The position numbers were made by a program, and so were the translations under genes. Positions 28,678-37,205 of a DNA stretch of 64,000 nucleotides are shown piece after piece; position 1 is the first letter of the stretch; every line of letters starts with the position of its first letter. The DNA comes from CANMIH01 sp049116335 (lineage in GTDB: Bacteria > Pseudomonadota > Alphaproteobacteria > Rhodobacterales > Rhodobacteraceae), in contig JAGDYZ010000008.1 of NCBI GenBank assembly GCA_049116335.1, positions 310,001 to 374,000 on the forward strand. Direction: 5' to 3'. The notes under the pieces are model-generated. The model saw only the letters and a program-made list of their open reading frames with translations, did no database searches and had not been told where the DNA came from.

Positions 28678-29320
28678 TACTCCAGATGATAGCCAGCTTG
28701 CCTCGGACGGCCTTGCCGCAAGCGGTGAGGGCAAGATCCTTTTGTTGGCCTGCGGTGCTCTGGCCCGTGAAATCATCGACATAAAGACACGCAACGGCTG
28801 GGATCACATGGATCTCACCTGCCTGCCTGCGATCCTACACAACAGTCCTCACAAGATCACGGACGCGGTGCGGGCCGCCGTCGACAAACACCGGCCCAAC
28901 TATGACCAGATCTTTGTGGTCTATGCCGATTGTGGCACAGGTGGATTGCTCAAGGCCGCCTGTGACGACATGGGCGTTGAGATGGTTGTCGGACCACATT
29001 GCTACGCCTTTTTTGATGGGGTGCAGGCCTTTGAGGACCGGGGTGAGGTGACTTGTTTCTATCTGACCGATTTTCTGGTTCGGCAATTCGACAGCTTCAT
29101 CTGGAAACCACTTGGCCTCGACAAACACCCTGCCCTGCTTGAGATGTATTTCGGCAATTACGAAGCACTGGTGTATCTGTCTCAGGTCGATGATCCCAAA
29201 CTGGTAGAGATGGCCCAGGAACAGGCCGCGCGCATGGGCCTTTCCTTTGAGCACCGGCGCACCGGCTATGGCGAACTGGAAACCACCATCGCAGACTGGT
29301 CTCAGCGCGACACGCCCTGA
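28658..29320 (+). CDS. DUF1638 protein (corrinoid-system associated)
   Basis: 220 residues from the ATG at 28658. The DUF1638 fold is visible: ILLLACGALAREI, the Asn-rich loop LPAILHNSPHKI, VVYADCGTGGLLKA, GPHCYAFFDGVQAF and FYLTDFLVRQFDSFIWKPLGLDKHP. Conserved cysteines (ACG, DCGTGG, GPHCY) suggest metal or corrinoid binding. DUF1638 genes commonly neighbour corrinoid methyltransferase genes, and as I recall they have been connected with methionine formation in Roseobacter-group bacteria; the biochemical role is unproven. It overlaps the small membrane peptide and probably shares its promoter in the gap after 28463. Confidence 0.88.
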   Translation: MTTAIPDTPDDSQLASDGLAASGEGKILLLACGALAREIIDIKTRNGWDHMDLTCLPAILHNSPHKITDAVRAAVDKHRPNYDQIFVVYADCGTGGLLKAACDDMGVEMVVGPHCYAFFDGVQAFEDRGEVTCFYLTDFLVRQFDSFIWKPLGLDKHPALLEMYFGNYEALVYLSQVDDPKLVEMAQEQAARMGLSFEHRRTGYGELETTIADWSQRDTP

Positions 29321-29387
29321 TTTCTGACCGGATGCCGGCGCATTCGATCAGACTTGCATCGCAGGTCTGGCACGGTATGGACAGAGT

Positions 29388-30068
29388 ATGACACTCAACA
29401 CCCTCACCGATCAGAATCCGACCCGCGCTGAACTGGCCGGCCTTAGCGCCGAAGGCCATGTGGTGACGTTAACCAACCGTCGTCTCGATGATCTTGATCT
29501 GTCCGGACTTGATATGAGCGGCTGGACCTTTGACAGCTGCCAGATGGCCCGATGTGTGCTGCGCGGCGCGCGTCTGGACGAGGCACAGTTTTCCGGATGC
29601 CGGGCGGCTGGGGTGATCTTTCAGGGTGCCAATCTGACAGATGCCACGCTGGAGGGCTGTGATTTCAGCAATGCCAATCTTCGGGGGGCCACCCTCACCG
29701 ATGCCACGGTCAAGCGTTGCAAAATGACAGGCGCCGACCTGACCGAAGCGCAGATCCTTGGCATCACGTTGGAGGAGGTGCTGTTTGTTCTGGCCATTTT
29801 GCCAAAGCTTTCCTTTCGCAAAATGACCCTGCGCCAGATCAACTTTAGTGACGCCGATATGCGGTCCTGCGATTTCCGCGATACGATCTTTGAGGACTGT
29901 TCCTTACGAGATGCGCATCTTGTCGATGGTCGTTTTCAGAATGCCGATTTGCGCGGAGCGGATCTGGGCGGCATTCGACTGTCCGACGCCCGGAGGTTCA
30001 AAGGTGCCGTTATCTCCAAACAGCAGGCCGCCATTTTGCTGGGGGAGCTTGGCCTCAAGGTCATGTAA
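29388..30068 (+). CDS. pentapeptide-repeat protein
   Basis: 226 residues with two blocks of A(D/N)LXX-type pentapeptide repeats (about 42-120 and 143-198: FQGANLTDATLEGCDFSNAN..., FQNADLRGADLGG) separated by a non-repeat segment (LEEVLFVLAILPKL). These form right-handed quadrilateral beta-helices; known members include DNA-gyrase mimics such as Qnr and MfpA, but most have no known function. Length and the interrupted helix resemble the Qnr-like layout, yet I would not assign gyrase protection. No signal peptide is seen. Confidence 0.85.
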   Translation: MTLNTLTDQNPTRAELAGLSAEGHVVTLTNRRLDDLDLSGLDMSGWTFDSCQMARCVLRGARLDEAQFSGCRAAGVIFQGANLTDATLEGCDFSNANLRGATLTDATVKRCKMTGADLTEAQILGITLEEVLFVLAILPKLSFRKMTLRQINFSDADMRSCDFRDTIFEDCSLRDAHLVDGRFQNADLRGADLGGIRLSDARRFKGAVISKQQAAILLGELGLKVM

Positions 30069-30177
30069 ACACTGTGGTCTCTGGGCGACAGATTTCAACC
30101 CGCGGCAGAGCCCCCCTATACGCGCAGCGGCTCTCTCGCCAAATTGACCAAACTGAATTTGACTGGATTCTGTCGTT

Positions 30178-30912
30178 TTGTCCTCGCTCGCCATCACTCT
30201 TCGCAAACAAAGCAAGGACCTGACGGTTTGGGAACACCGTGGCCCAAGCGATACGCTTGTGGTCTGTTTTTCTGGCATTGGCACCGATCCCGAGCAATCA
30301 CCGCCCTATGAATTTGCGCGGTCCGCCACGCAGAACGGACAGCACAACACGCTTTTCATCGCAGATCCCAATCGCACCTGGCTCAATGGGCCCGGTCTGT
30401 TGGATCAAATCTGCGACGAGGTAGACCACTTTCGAGCGGCCGTCGGGGCCCGCCAGGTCATCTCAGTGGGGCATTCGATGGGCGGGTTTAGCGCGCTGGC
30501 CCTGCCCGGTTTTGTCAAAGTCGACACGGTTCTGGCCTTTGCGCCACAGTTGTCTGTCCACCCCGAGGTGGTTCCGGATGAAACCCACTGGATGGTGTAC
30601 CGCGACCGTATTCAGGACTACCGCATTCGATCCATCGAAGATCATCTGAACTCCGACACCCGCTATATTGTGCTGCATGGCCGCCACGGGCGCGAAGCCC
30701 CGCAACGGGATAGGTTTCCGCGACGGGATAACCTTAGACATTTCATCATGCCGCATACGCATCACAACGTCCCCCAGCGGCTTAAAAAAGAGGGGGTTCT
30801 CGACACGGTGTTCGAACAAGCGATCTCGCATCAGCCGCGTCGCTTGCGTCTTACACTGGAATCCAAGCTCCGCGCCTATTTGCGCCCCGAAAAAGACACT
30901 GCGACGGTATAA
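30178..30912 (+). CDS. alpha/beta-hydrolase-fold protein
   Basis: 244 residues. The nucleophile elbow GHSMGGFSALAL (Ser about 100) and a late histidine segment (HTHHN) give a plausible Ser-His pair of an esterase/lipase-like fold. Similar proteins sit near glycan or surface genes, but none is adjacent. The start shown is a TTG at 30178 without a clear Shine-Dalgarno sequence; no ATG in frame gives an intact N-terminus, so the start is uncertain. Substrate unknown. Confidence 0.68.
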   Translation: MSSLAITLRKQSKDLTVWEHRGPSDTLVVCFSGIGTDPEQSPPYEFARSATQNGQHNTLFIADPNRTWLNGPGLLDQICDEVDHFRAAVGARQVISVGHSMGGFSALALPGFVKVDTVLAFAPQLSVHPEVVPDETHWMVYRDRIQDYRIRSIEDHLNSDTRYIVLHGRHGREAPQRDRFPRRDNLRHFIMPHTHHNVPQRLKKEGVLDTVFEQAISHQPRRLRLTLESKLRAYLRPEKDTATV

Positions 30913-30931
30913 TCTCCGCCGGACGAGCAGG

Positions 30932-32563
30932 TTAGCCTTGCTCGCCCAGAAGCACAGCCGAAACCGGCACCAGCGCGATATTGGCATTGCGGTCCTGTAG
31001 GCCCCAGAGCACCAGTGCCGAGACCGTTTCGGCCTGCAGACGACCCATCATGACCACAGCCCCCTCTTGCCGGGCACGGAAGGCCGATTGATCCAGAATG
31101 CGGCGAATCGCACCGGCATCCTGACCCTCTCCGTCAAAATCCCGGAACAACGTCGCCGAGGGCACACCGGCTTTGGCCGCAAGTTGCTGTGCCGTGTTCA
31201 ACCCCTTGGGCTGCATGACTAGACCATGGCCGCTTTCGGCCAGATAGGCCGCGACCTGATCCGACACCGCTCGGCTGGCCTGCAGCGAGGCTGAGGGGCT
31301 TTCCAAAACCCCTACGGCCTGCGGCACAGCCGCCAATGTGCCTGCCAAGGTCACTTCGATATCCGTTGGCTGCGCCCCATCGGGGAAGCCTGCCAAAGCA
31401 AACACTTCAATTCCTAGCGCGCGATACCCCTCAACGGTGCCTCGAACATCGGGGTGAGAGGGCGGGATCGCCACGCTGACGGGAACAGGAAACCCATCCA
31501 GCGCCTCAGGCCCCCAGGGTGTGGTGCCATCATCGATCAAGACAATTGCGATTTGGGGCAGACTTGGGTCTGCATCCGAGCTGGCTGCAAACTGCGCCAA
31601 AGGCGTTTCGCCGACATCTGCACTGGCTTGATCGACGACACGAGGCTCGCCAATCCGGGGCAGTTTGGCCGTGTTCCCCGCCCGCTCAAACAGCGGTGTC
31701 GCCGGTTTGCCAATGGTTGGGCGATCCGAGCTTTCTTGCGCGGGTTTGGCTACAATCAGCGGCTTCGGTTCGGGTTTCGGGGCGGGGCCAGTTTCTGTGT
31801 CGACCTCTGGCACAGGTTCCTGCGCTGGGGCCGGTTCGGGCGTTGCAAGCACCACTTGTTCCGGTTTGTCCTGCACGGCAGGCAAGTCGGGGGCCGGTGC
31901 CTGAGGCGCCTCTTCGATCAGAGCCGTCCCTATTTCGGGCACAGGCGGCACAGGAGGTTGCGCGGTATCCGTTGAAATAGCAGGCAGCGTTCCGGCGCTC
32001 GGCGCATCCGGTGTGGATGCAACAGTGGAAGGCGTCGGCGGCGTATCGGTGCCAGAGGCAACGATTGCCCCTGTCTCGGTTTCGGTATCAGAGGTCACAT
32101 CAGGTGCATCCACCTCAGAGGGCTTTGCGGCGGTATCTGTGTCGGCGCCAACTGCGTCCGGCGCGTCTGGTGTGGTCAGGTCTTCGGTAGAGGCGGTGGG
32201 CAGATCGACCTCAGTTTCCGGCGCAGGGCGACGACCGGGCTGGGACGAATCTGCGGGGCCTTCCGGCGTAGGGCTTGGTGTAGCCGCAACCTCACGACCC
32301 ACAGGCTGGCGGGGAGCCTCTTCAGTAACGGTCGCATCCGTGGCCGCTGGTTCAGAGGGTTCGGCAGTTTCAGGCTCGGCGACATCAGGCGCTGGCGCCG
32401 TGGAAGCGGGTGCTTCTGGTGCAGCAAGCCCCTGTTCCGGTGCAGGCGTCACAGCATCTTCCGACAAACCGTCAGGCAATCTCATGGACAACGACAAGGC
32501 TCCGGCCCCTAAGCCAGTGACCACCACCCCCCAGACCGCTCCTGACAAAAATCCGCGTGCCAT
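30932..32563 (-). CDS. YibQ-like divergent polysaccharide deacetylase protein
   Basis: 543 residues from the ATG at 32563, chosen because AGAGGAG precedes it; the frame stays open upstream, but only antisense to trpG. An N-terminal membrane anchor (about 5-26) is followed by a long low-complexity linker rich in Pro, Ala, Thr, Glu and Asp (about 35-300), then a divergent polysaccharide-deacetylase domain of the DUF610/YibQ type (IAIVLIDDG, PVSVAIPPSHPDVRG, FALAGFPDGA, GHGLVMQPKGLNTAQQLA). The catalytic metal triad of true deacetylases is not obvious, as is usual for this family. A periplasmic, wall-associated role is likely. Confidence 0.8.
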   Translation of the reverse strand: MARGFLSGAVWGVVVTGLGAGALSLSMRLPDGLSEDAVTPAPEQGLAAPEAPASTAPAPDVAEPETAEPSEPAATDATVTEEAPRQPVGREVAATPSPTPEGPADSSQPGRRPAPETEVDLPTASTEDLTTPDAPDAVGADTDTAAKPSEVDAPDVTSDTETETGAIVASGTDTPPTPSTVASTPDAPSAGTLPAISTDTAQPPVPPVPEIGTALIEEAPQAPAPDLPAVQDKPEQVVLATPEPAPAQEPVPEVDTETGPAPKPEPKPLIVAKPAQESSDRPTIGKPATPLFERAGNTAKLPRIGEPRVVDQASADVGETPLAQFAASSDADPSLPQIAIVLIDDGTTPWGPEALDGFPVPVSVAIPPSHPDVRGTVEGYRALGIEVFALAGFPDGAQPTDIEVTLAGTLAAVPQAVGVLESPSASLQASRAVSDQVAAYLAESGHGLVMQPKGLNTAQQLAAKAGVPSATLFRDFDGEGQDAGAIRRILDQSAFRARQEGAVVMMGRLQAETVSALVLWGLQDRNANIALVPVSAVLLGEQG

Positions 32564-32704
32564 TCCCTGCTCCTCTGCCCTTTGCGCCTGTAATCGCGCC
32601 TTTCGGCTCACCCTATCTGGCTTGTAGCCTTGACGCCAGCGCGCGTGCCTGCGCATGTATACCGCGACCAACCGGCCCTCTGCCAGCCCTGAGACGTAAT
32701 CACT

Positions 32705-33286
32705 ATGCTTCTTCTGATAGATAACTACGATAGCTTCACCTACAATCTCGTCCATTACTTGGGTGAATTGGGCGCGGATGTGGTGGTGCGCCGCAACGAT
32801 GCGCTGGATGTGCAAGAGGCGATGGCGATGACCCCCTCGTCGATCCTGCTCTCGCCCGGCCCCTGTGACCCGGATCAGGCGGGCATCTGCCTTGCGCTGA
32901 CCGAAGCGGCGGCCGAGACAAAAACCCCGCTTATGGGTGTGTGTCTGGGCCATCAGACCATTGGACAGGCCTTTGGCGGCAACGTGGTGCGCCATTCGGA
33001 AATTGTGCATGGCAAGATGGGCAATATGCATCACACCGGCACCAGCGTTTTCGCCGGACTGCCGACACCATTTGAGGCCACGCGTTATCATTCGCTGGTT
33101 GTCGATCGCGACACCCTGCCCGACTGCCTGAAGATCACGGCGGAACTTGAAGACGGCACCATCATGGGGCTCGCCCACGAAAGCCTGCCGATCCACGGGG
33201 TGCAATTCCACCCGGAATCAATCCGGTCCGAGCATGGCCATCAGATGCTGCAGAACTTCCTAGATCTCGCAAAGGCTCCGGCATGA
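32705..33286 (+). CDS. trpG: anthranilate synthase component II
   Basis: 193-residue class I glutamine amidotransferase: nucleophile Cys80 (GVCLGHQTIGQAF), catalytic His-Glu in FHPESI near the C-terminus, and the N-terminal LIDNYDSFTYNLVHYLG. It supplies ammonia for anthranilate formation with TrpE, and such proteins often also serve as PabA in folate synthesis. trpE is not in the window just upstream; the divergent YibQ-like gene occupies that side. It overlaps trpD by 4 bases (ATGA). Confidence 0.94.
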   Translation: MLLLIDNYDSFTYNLVHYLGELGADVVVRRNDALDVQEAMAMTPSSILLSPGPCDPDQAGICLALTEAAAETKTPLMGVCLGHQTIGQAFGGNVVRHSEIVHGKMGNMHHTGTSVFAGLPTPFEATRYHSLVVDRDTLPDCLKITAELEDGTIMGLAHESLPIHGVQFHPESIRSEHGHQMLQNFLDLAKAPA

Positions 33287-34299
33287 GCGGAGATATCAAA
33301 GCACTGATCGCCACGGCGGTAGAACGCCCACTGACCCGCGCCGAGGCTGAAGCCGCCTTTACCATCCTGTTTGAAGGCGACGCCACCCCGGCACAGATCG
33401 GCGGTTTGCTGATGACCCTGCGCACCCGCGGCGAAACGGTGGACGAATATTCTGCGGCGGCGGCTGTGATGCGCGCCAAATGCAACAAGGTCCGCGCGCC
33501 CGAAGGGGCGATGGATATCGTTGGCACCGGGGGCGACGGCAAACATACGCTGAATATCTCCACCGCCACCGCCTTTGTTGTGGCCGGTGCGGGCGTGCCT
33601 GTCGCAAAACACGGCAACCGCAACCTGTCTTCGAAATCAGGCACTGCTGATGTGCAAAGCCAGATGGGCATCAATGTCATGGTTGGCCCCGATGTGGTGG
33701 AAAAGGCGCTGGCCGAGGCCGGGATCTGTTTCATGATGGCGCCCATGCACCATCCCGCCATGGCCCATGTGGGACCGGTGCGTGCCGAGCTTGGCACCCG
33801 TACTATGTTCAACATTCTGGGCCCGCTGACCAACCCGGCCGGGGTCAAGCGTCAGTTGACGGGCACCTTCACCCGCGATCTGATCCGCCCAATGGCCGAA
33901 GTTCTGGGTCAGCTTGGTTCGGAACGCGCCTGGCTCGTACATGGGTCGGACGGAACCGATGAGCTCACCATCACCGGCGTGAGTTGGGTTGCCGCACTGG
34001 AAGAAGACGGCAGCGTGCGGGACGTCGAGGTCCATCCAGAAGATTTCGGCCTGCCTCAGCACCCCTTTGAGGACATCGTTGGGGGGTCTCCAGAAGACAA
34101 CGCCCGCGCCTTCCGCGCGCTGTTGGACGGCGCGCAAAACGCCTATCGTGACGCCGTTCTGCTCAATAGCTCGGCTGCGCTGACCATCGCAGGCAAAGCG
34201 GCAGATCTGCGAGAGGGTGTCGAAATGGCCCGCACCAGCATCGACAGCGCTGCGGCCAAGGCCAAGCTTGAGGCCATGGCAAAAATCACCCAAGCCTAA
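33283..34299 (+). CDS. trpD: anthranilate phosphoribosyltransferase
   Basis: 338 residues, transferring phosphoribose from PRPP to anthranilate. Signatures are the glycine-rich PRPP site VGTGGDGKHTLNIST, the KHGNRNLSSKSGTADV segment, MFNILGPLTNPAG and VHGSDGTDELT with the magnesium acidic pair. It starts in the trpG stop codon. Its own stop lies inside a 14-base palindrome (34294-34307), and the next gene in the unit is a uracil-DNA glycosylase, not trpC. Confidence 0.95.
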   Translation: MSGDIKALIATAVERPLTRAEAEAAFTILFEGDATPAQIGGLLMTLRTRGETVDEYSAAAAVMRAKCNKVRAPEGAMDIVGTGGDGKHTLNISTATAFVVAGAGVPVAKHGNRNLSSKSGTADVQSQMGINVMVGPDVVEKALAEAGICFMMAPMHHPAMAHVGPVRAELGTRTMFNILGPLTNPAGVKRQLTGTFTRDLIRPMAEVLGQLGSERAWLVHGSDGTDELTITGVSWVAALEEDGSVRDVEVHPEDFGLPQHPFEDIVGGSPEDNARAFRALLDGAQNAYRDAVLLNSSAALTIAGKAADLREGVEMARTSIDSAAAKAKLEAMAKITQA

Positions 34300-34329
34300 A
34301 TTTAGGCGCGCACCTGACACTGGGTGCGC
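34294..34329 (+). promoter_or_regulatory. paired hairpins between trpD and the uracil-DNA glycosylase gene
   Basis: Perfect palindrome GCCTAAATTTAGGC (34294-34307) covering the trpD stop, immediately followed by a second stem GCGCACC/GGTGCGC (34308-34329) with an 8-base loop. No T-run follows, so these may stabilise or process the message, or partly attenuate it, instead of fully terminating it. Confidence 0.45.
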
Positions 34330-34381
34330 CCACACAACACCTGTCGCGCGGCGGCACCGCGCTCTATCTATTGGAGCCCAC

Positions 34382-35029
34382 ATGACTCTCACGCCTCCTG
34401 CTGCCTGGGCGCACCTGCCGTTTTTTCACGAGGATTTTCCCAACATCCTTACCGCACTGGATGCCGAGACTGGCGAAATCCTGCCCCCGCGCCATCAGAC
34501 CTTTGCCGCACTCGAGGCCTGTTCGCCAGAAAACACCCGCGTGATCATTCTGGGACAAGACCCCTATCCAACGCCCGGCCATGCCCATGGGTTGGCCTTT
34601 TCGGTTGAACCCGACATTGCCCTGCCCCGCTCGCTTCGCAACATTTACAAAGAAATGGTCGAGGATCTGGGACAGGCCCCGCTCAATGGCGATCTGCGGT
34701 TCTGGGCCAAACAGGGTGTGCTGCTGCTCAATACTGCGCTCAGCGTCCCTGCAGGCGAGGCCGGAGCCCATGCCAAGCTGGGGTGGTCAAAACTGACGCA
34801 ACAGGTCATGGCCGAACTTTCAGCCCGCCCCCGCGCCTTTGTGCTTTGGGGTAAACCCGCCCAGGGATTTGCCAAACACATCACCGGCACGCATCACCTG
34901 ATACTCGAAAGCCCCCACCCCTCCCCTCTCTCGGCCCGACGCGGCTTTTTCGGCTCGCGCCCCTTTTCCCGCGTCAATGAGTGGCTTAAAGCCAATGGGG
35001 ACAGTGAAGTGAATTGGACAACGCCATGA
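34382..35029 (+). CDS. ung: family 1 uracil-DNA glycosylase (Ung-type)
   Basis: 215 residues from the ATG at 34382. It removes uracil from DNA for base-excision repair. Motif A is GQDPYPTPGHAHGLAFS (catalytic Asp about 60, with Pro where most Ung have His), and motif B is HPSPLSA with the catalytic His. A slightly different water-activating residue (PYP) and a moderately short length fit Rhodobacterales relatives. It lies between trpD and trpC, with its stop overlapping the trpC ATG by 4 bases, so it has joined the tryptophan operon. An upstream in-frame extension overlaps trpD and is rejected. Confidence 0.9.
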   Translation: MTLTPPAAWAHLPFFHEDFPNILTALDAETGEILPPRHQTFAALEACSPENTRVIILGQDPYPTPGHAHGLAFSVEPDIALPRSLRNIYKEMVEDLGQAPLNGDLRFWAKQGVLLLNTALSVPAGEAGAHAKLGWSKLTQQVMAELSARPRAFVLWGKPAQGFAKHITGTHHLILESPHPSPLSARRGFFGSRPFSRVNEWLKANGDSEVNWTTP

Positions 35030-35829
35030 CGACGACCATTCTGGACAAAATCAAAGCCTATAAGCTTGAGGAAGTGGCCGCCGACAAAGCCGCCCGCCCG
35101 CTGGCCGATGTCGAAACCGCCGCACGCGAGGCATCCCCCGTGCGCCCCTTTGCCAAATCGCTGATCACAGCGGCACAATCAGGCTATGGTTTGATTGCCG
35201 AAGTCAAAAAGGCTTCGCCCTCCAAAGGGTTGATCCGGGCTGATTTCGAGCCGGCAAAACTTGCCAAGGCCTATGAAGACGGCGGCGCAACCTGTTTGTC
35301 TGTGTTGACCGATACCCCCTCGTTCCAGGGCGCCAAAGAGTTTCTGGCCCAGGCCCGCACGGCCACCAATCTGCCCGCCCTACGCAAGGACTTCATGTAT
35401 GACACCTATCAGGTGGCAGAGGCCCGCGCATTGGGTGCCGACTGTATCCTGATCATCATGGCGTCGGTCTCGGATGCCCAGGCGCAGGAACTGGAAGACG
35501 CGGCCTTTGGCTGGGGCATGGATGTTCTGATCGAAACCCATGACGCCGAAGAGATGGAGCGCGCGCTCAAGCTCAAGTCGCCGCTGATTGGTGTGAACAA
35601 CCGCAATCTCAAAACCTTTGAAACCACGCTGGACACAACCCGCGTGCTGTCCAAGATGGTGCCCGCCGAGCGCCACCTGATTTCAGAAAGCGGGCTGAAT
35701 ACCACTCAGGATCTGGCCGACATGGCCGCGACCGGTGCACGCACCTTTCTGATCGGCGAAAGCCTGATGCGCAAAGACGATGTGCGCGCCGCCACCGAAA
35801 GCCTTCTGGCCAACCCCGTTCCTGCATAA
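35026..35829 (+). CDS. trpC: indole-3-glycerol-phosphate synthase
   Basis: 267-residue TIM-barrel enzyme closing the indole ring of indoleglycerol phosphate. I use the ATG at 35026, which overlaps the uracil-DNA glycosylase stop (ATGA), rather than an upstream TTG at 35014. Family signatures are LIAEVKKASPSKGLIR, CLSVLTDTPSFQG, LRKDFMYDTYQVAEARALGADCILI, GVNNRNLKTFE and SESGLN. It is a separate TrpC, without fused TrpF. moaC follows 9 bases later. Confidence 0.95.
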   Translation: MTTTILDKIKAYKLEEVAADKAARPLADVETAAREASPVRPFAKSLITAAQSGYGLIAEVKKASPSKGLIRADFEPAKLAKAYEDGGATCLSVLTDTPSFQGAKEFLAQARTATNLPALRKDFMYDTYQVAEARALGADCILIIMASVSDAQAQELEDAAFGWGMDVLIETHDAEEMERALKLKSPLIGVNNRNLKTFETTLDTTRVLSKMVPAERHLISESGLNTTQDLADMAATGARTFLIGESLMRKDDVRAATESLLANPVPA

Positions 35830-35838
35830 GAGGCCACC

Positions 35839-36318
35839 ATGAGCGATCACCTGACCCATTTCGATGACAACGGCGCCGCCCATATGGTGGATGTGTCGGA
35901 AAAAGCCGTCACCTCCCGCGTGGCCACCGCCGAGGGCTGGGTGAAAATGGCACCTGAAACCTTCGCGCTGATCACCGAAGGGCGCGCCAAAAAAGGCGAC
36001 GTGGTGGGCGTTGCACGTCTGGCCGGTATCATGGGGGCCAAGAAAACCCCCGATCTTATCCCGCTGTGTCACCCCCTGCCCGTCACCAAAGTCTCGGTCG
36101 ATTTGACCCAGGACCCCGACCTGCCGGGCCTGCGCATCGAAGCCACCGTAAAAACCACCGGCCAGACCGGTGTTGAAATGGAGGCCCTCACAGCCGTCAG
36201 CACCTGCGCCCTGACCGTCTACGACATGGTAAAAGCCGTCGACAAAGCCATGGAAATCGGCGGCGTCCGCGTGATCCTGAAAGACGGCGGCAAATCGGGA
36301 CGGTACGAAGCAAAATGA
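35839..36318 (+). CDS. moaC: cyclic pyranopterin monophosphate synthase
   Basis: 159-residue molybdenum-cofactor enzyme that converts the MoaA product to cyclic pyranopterin monophosphate. Conserved segments are MVDVSEKAVTSRVA, AKKGDVVGVARLAGIMGAKKTPDLIPLCHPLP, TGVEMEALTAVS and LTVYDMVKAVDKAM. The SD AGAGG is well placed. It ends with an ATGA overlap with the next gene, which is a GIY-YIG nuclease and not moeA as in related genomes. Confidence 0.95.
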   Translation: MSDHLTHFDDNGAAHMVDVSEKAVTSRVATAEGWVKMAPETFALITEGRAKKGDVVGVARLAGIMGAKKTPDLIPLCHPLPVTKVSVDLTQDPDLPGLRIEATVKTTGQTGVEMEALTAVSTCALTVYDMVKAVDKAMEIGGVRVILKDGGKSGRYEAK

Positions 36319-37205
36319 CATTTGGACGCTCGTTAGAGCTGTTTTTTGTTGATGGTCGCCCTGAGGGCATGTTGACCGCAGAAGTTTTTAATTGGACAGG
36401 CCACGTCCTTCGCATTCCCGAGCTCAGCCTTACCGAAGGCCTGAAACGTGACGAGGCCAAGCAAACCGGTGTCTACATTCTGATAGGCGCCGACGATGAT
36501 GGGCCGCTTGCATATATTGGTGAGGCCGAAAATTTGGCCGAACGTATCAAGCAACATGCCTCGTCGAAAAAATGGTGGACGCAGGTTGTTCTTGTAACTA
36601 CGGCAGGCGACGCCCTGCACAAAGCGCACGTCAAATACCTTGAAAGCCGGTTGGTGGAAGAAGCTCAAAGTGTAGGTCATATGCGGCTCGAGAATGGCAA
36701 TACTCCTCAGCGCGCAAGTCTGAACGAAGCCGCCCGCGCGAATATGGAAGCCTTCCTCGACACCCTCAAGATGGTGTTGTCCGCCATCCGGGTGGACCTC
36801 TTTTATTCGGAGACACGTAGGCTTCCGATACAAGCACCCCAAGCGAAGATAGAAGAACGGTTGTTTGAGTTTGAGGTACGCAAGCATGGCATCAAAGCCC
36901 AAGCACGACTTGCCGCCGGTGAAATGATCGTCATGAAAGGCTCCAATAGTCGCGCTAGCTGGGTTGGTGATCGTAAACACAACACTCATTACTGGAAGCT
37001 ACACGACAAACTCGTGGAAGACGGCGTGCTCATCATCAAAGATGACATTGCAACGTTCACCGAAGATTTCGCATTTTCAAGCCCTTCTGCTGCTGCAGCT
37101 ATTGTTGCAGGTCGCTCTAGTAATGGTCGTACCTCTTGGAAACTCTCTGACGGCAGAACATATGCTGAATGGGAAGAACAAGAACTAGAAAGCACATCCT
37201 CATGA
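36315..37205 (+). CDS. GIY-YIG nuclease with C-terminal DUF4357 domain
   Basis: 296 residues. The GIY-YIG core is at about 51-130: GVYIL (52-56), LAYIGEA (66-71), a conserved Arg near 77, the catalytic Glu at about 110 in KYLESRL and an Asn in ENGNTP. A C-terminal region (about 255-295: SSPSAAAAIVAG...TSWKL-DGRTYAEWE) matches DUF4357, a probable DNA-contacting module found in restriction- and defence-linked proteins. It lies between moaC and moeA with ATGA overlaps on both sides, and its base composition is visibly lower in GC than its neighbours. No methyltransferase or other defence gene is adjacent. It may be a recently acquired nuclease using the operon's expression. Confidence 0.82.
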   Translation: MTFGRSLELFFVDGRPEGMLTAEVFNWTGHVLRIPELSLTEGLKRDEAKQTGVYILIGADDDGPLAYIGEAENLAERIKQHASSKKWWTQVVLVTTAGDALHKAHVKYLESRLVEEAQSVGHMRLENGNTPQRASLNEAARANMEAFLDTLKMVLSAIRVDLFYSETRRLPIQAPQAKIEERLFEFEVRKHGIKAQARLAAGEMIVMKGSNSRASWVGDRKHNTHYWKLHDKLVEDGVLIIKDDIATFTEDFAFSSPSAAAAIVAGRSSNGRTSWKLSDGRTYAEWEEQELESTSS

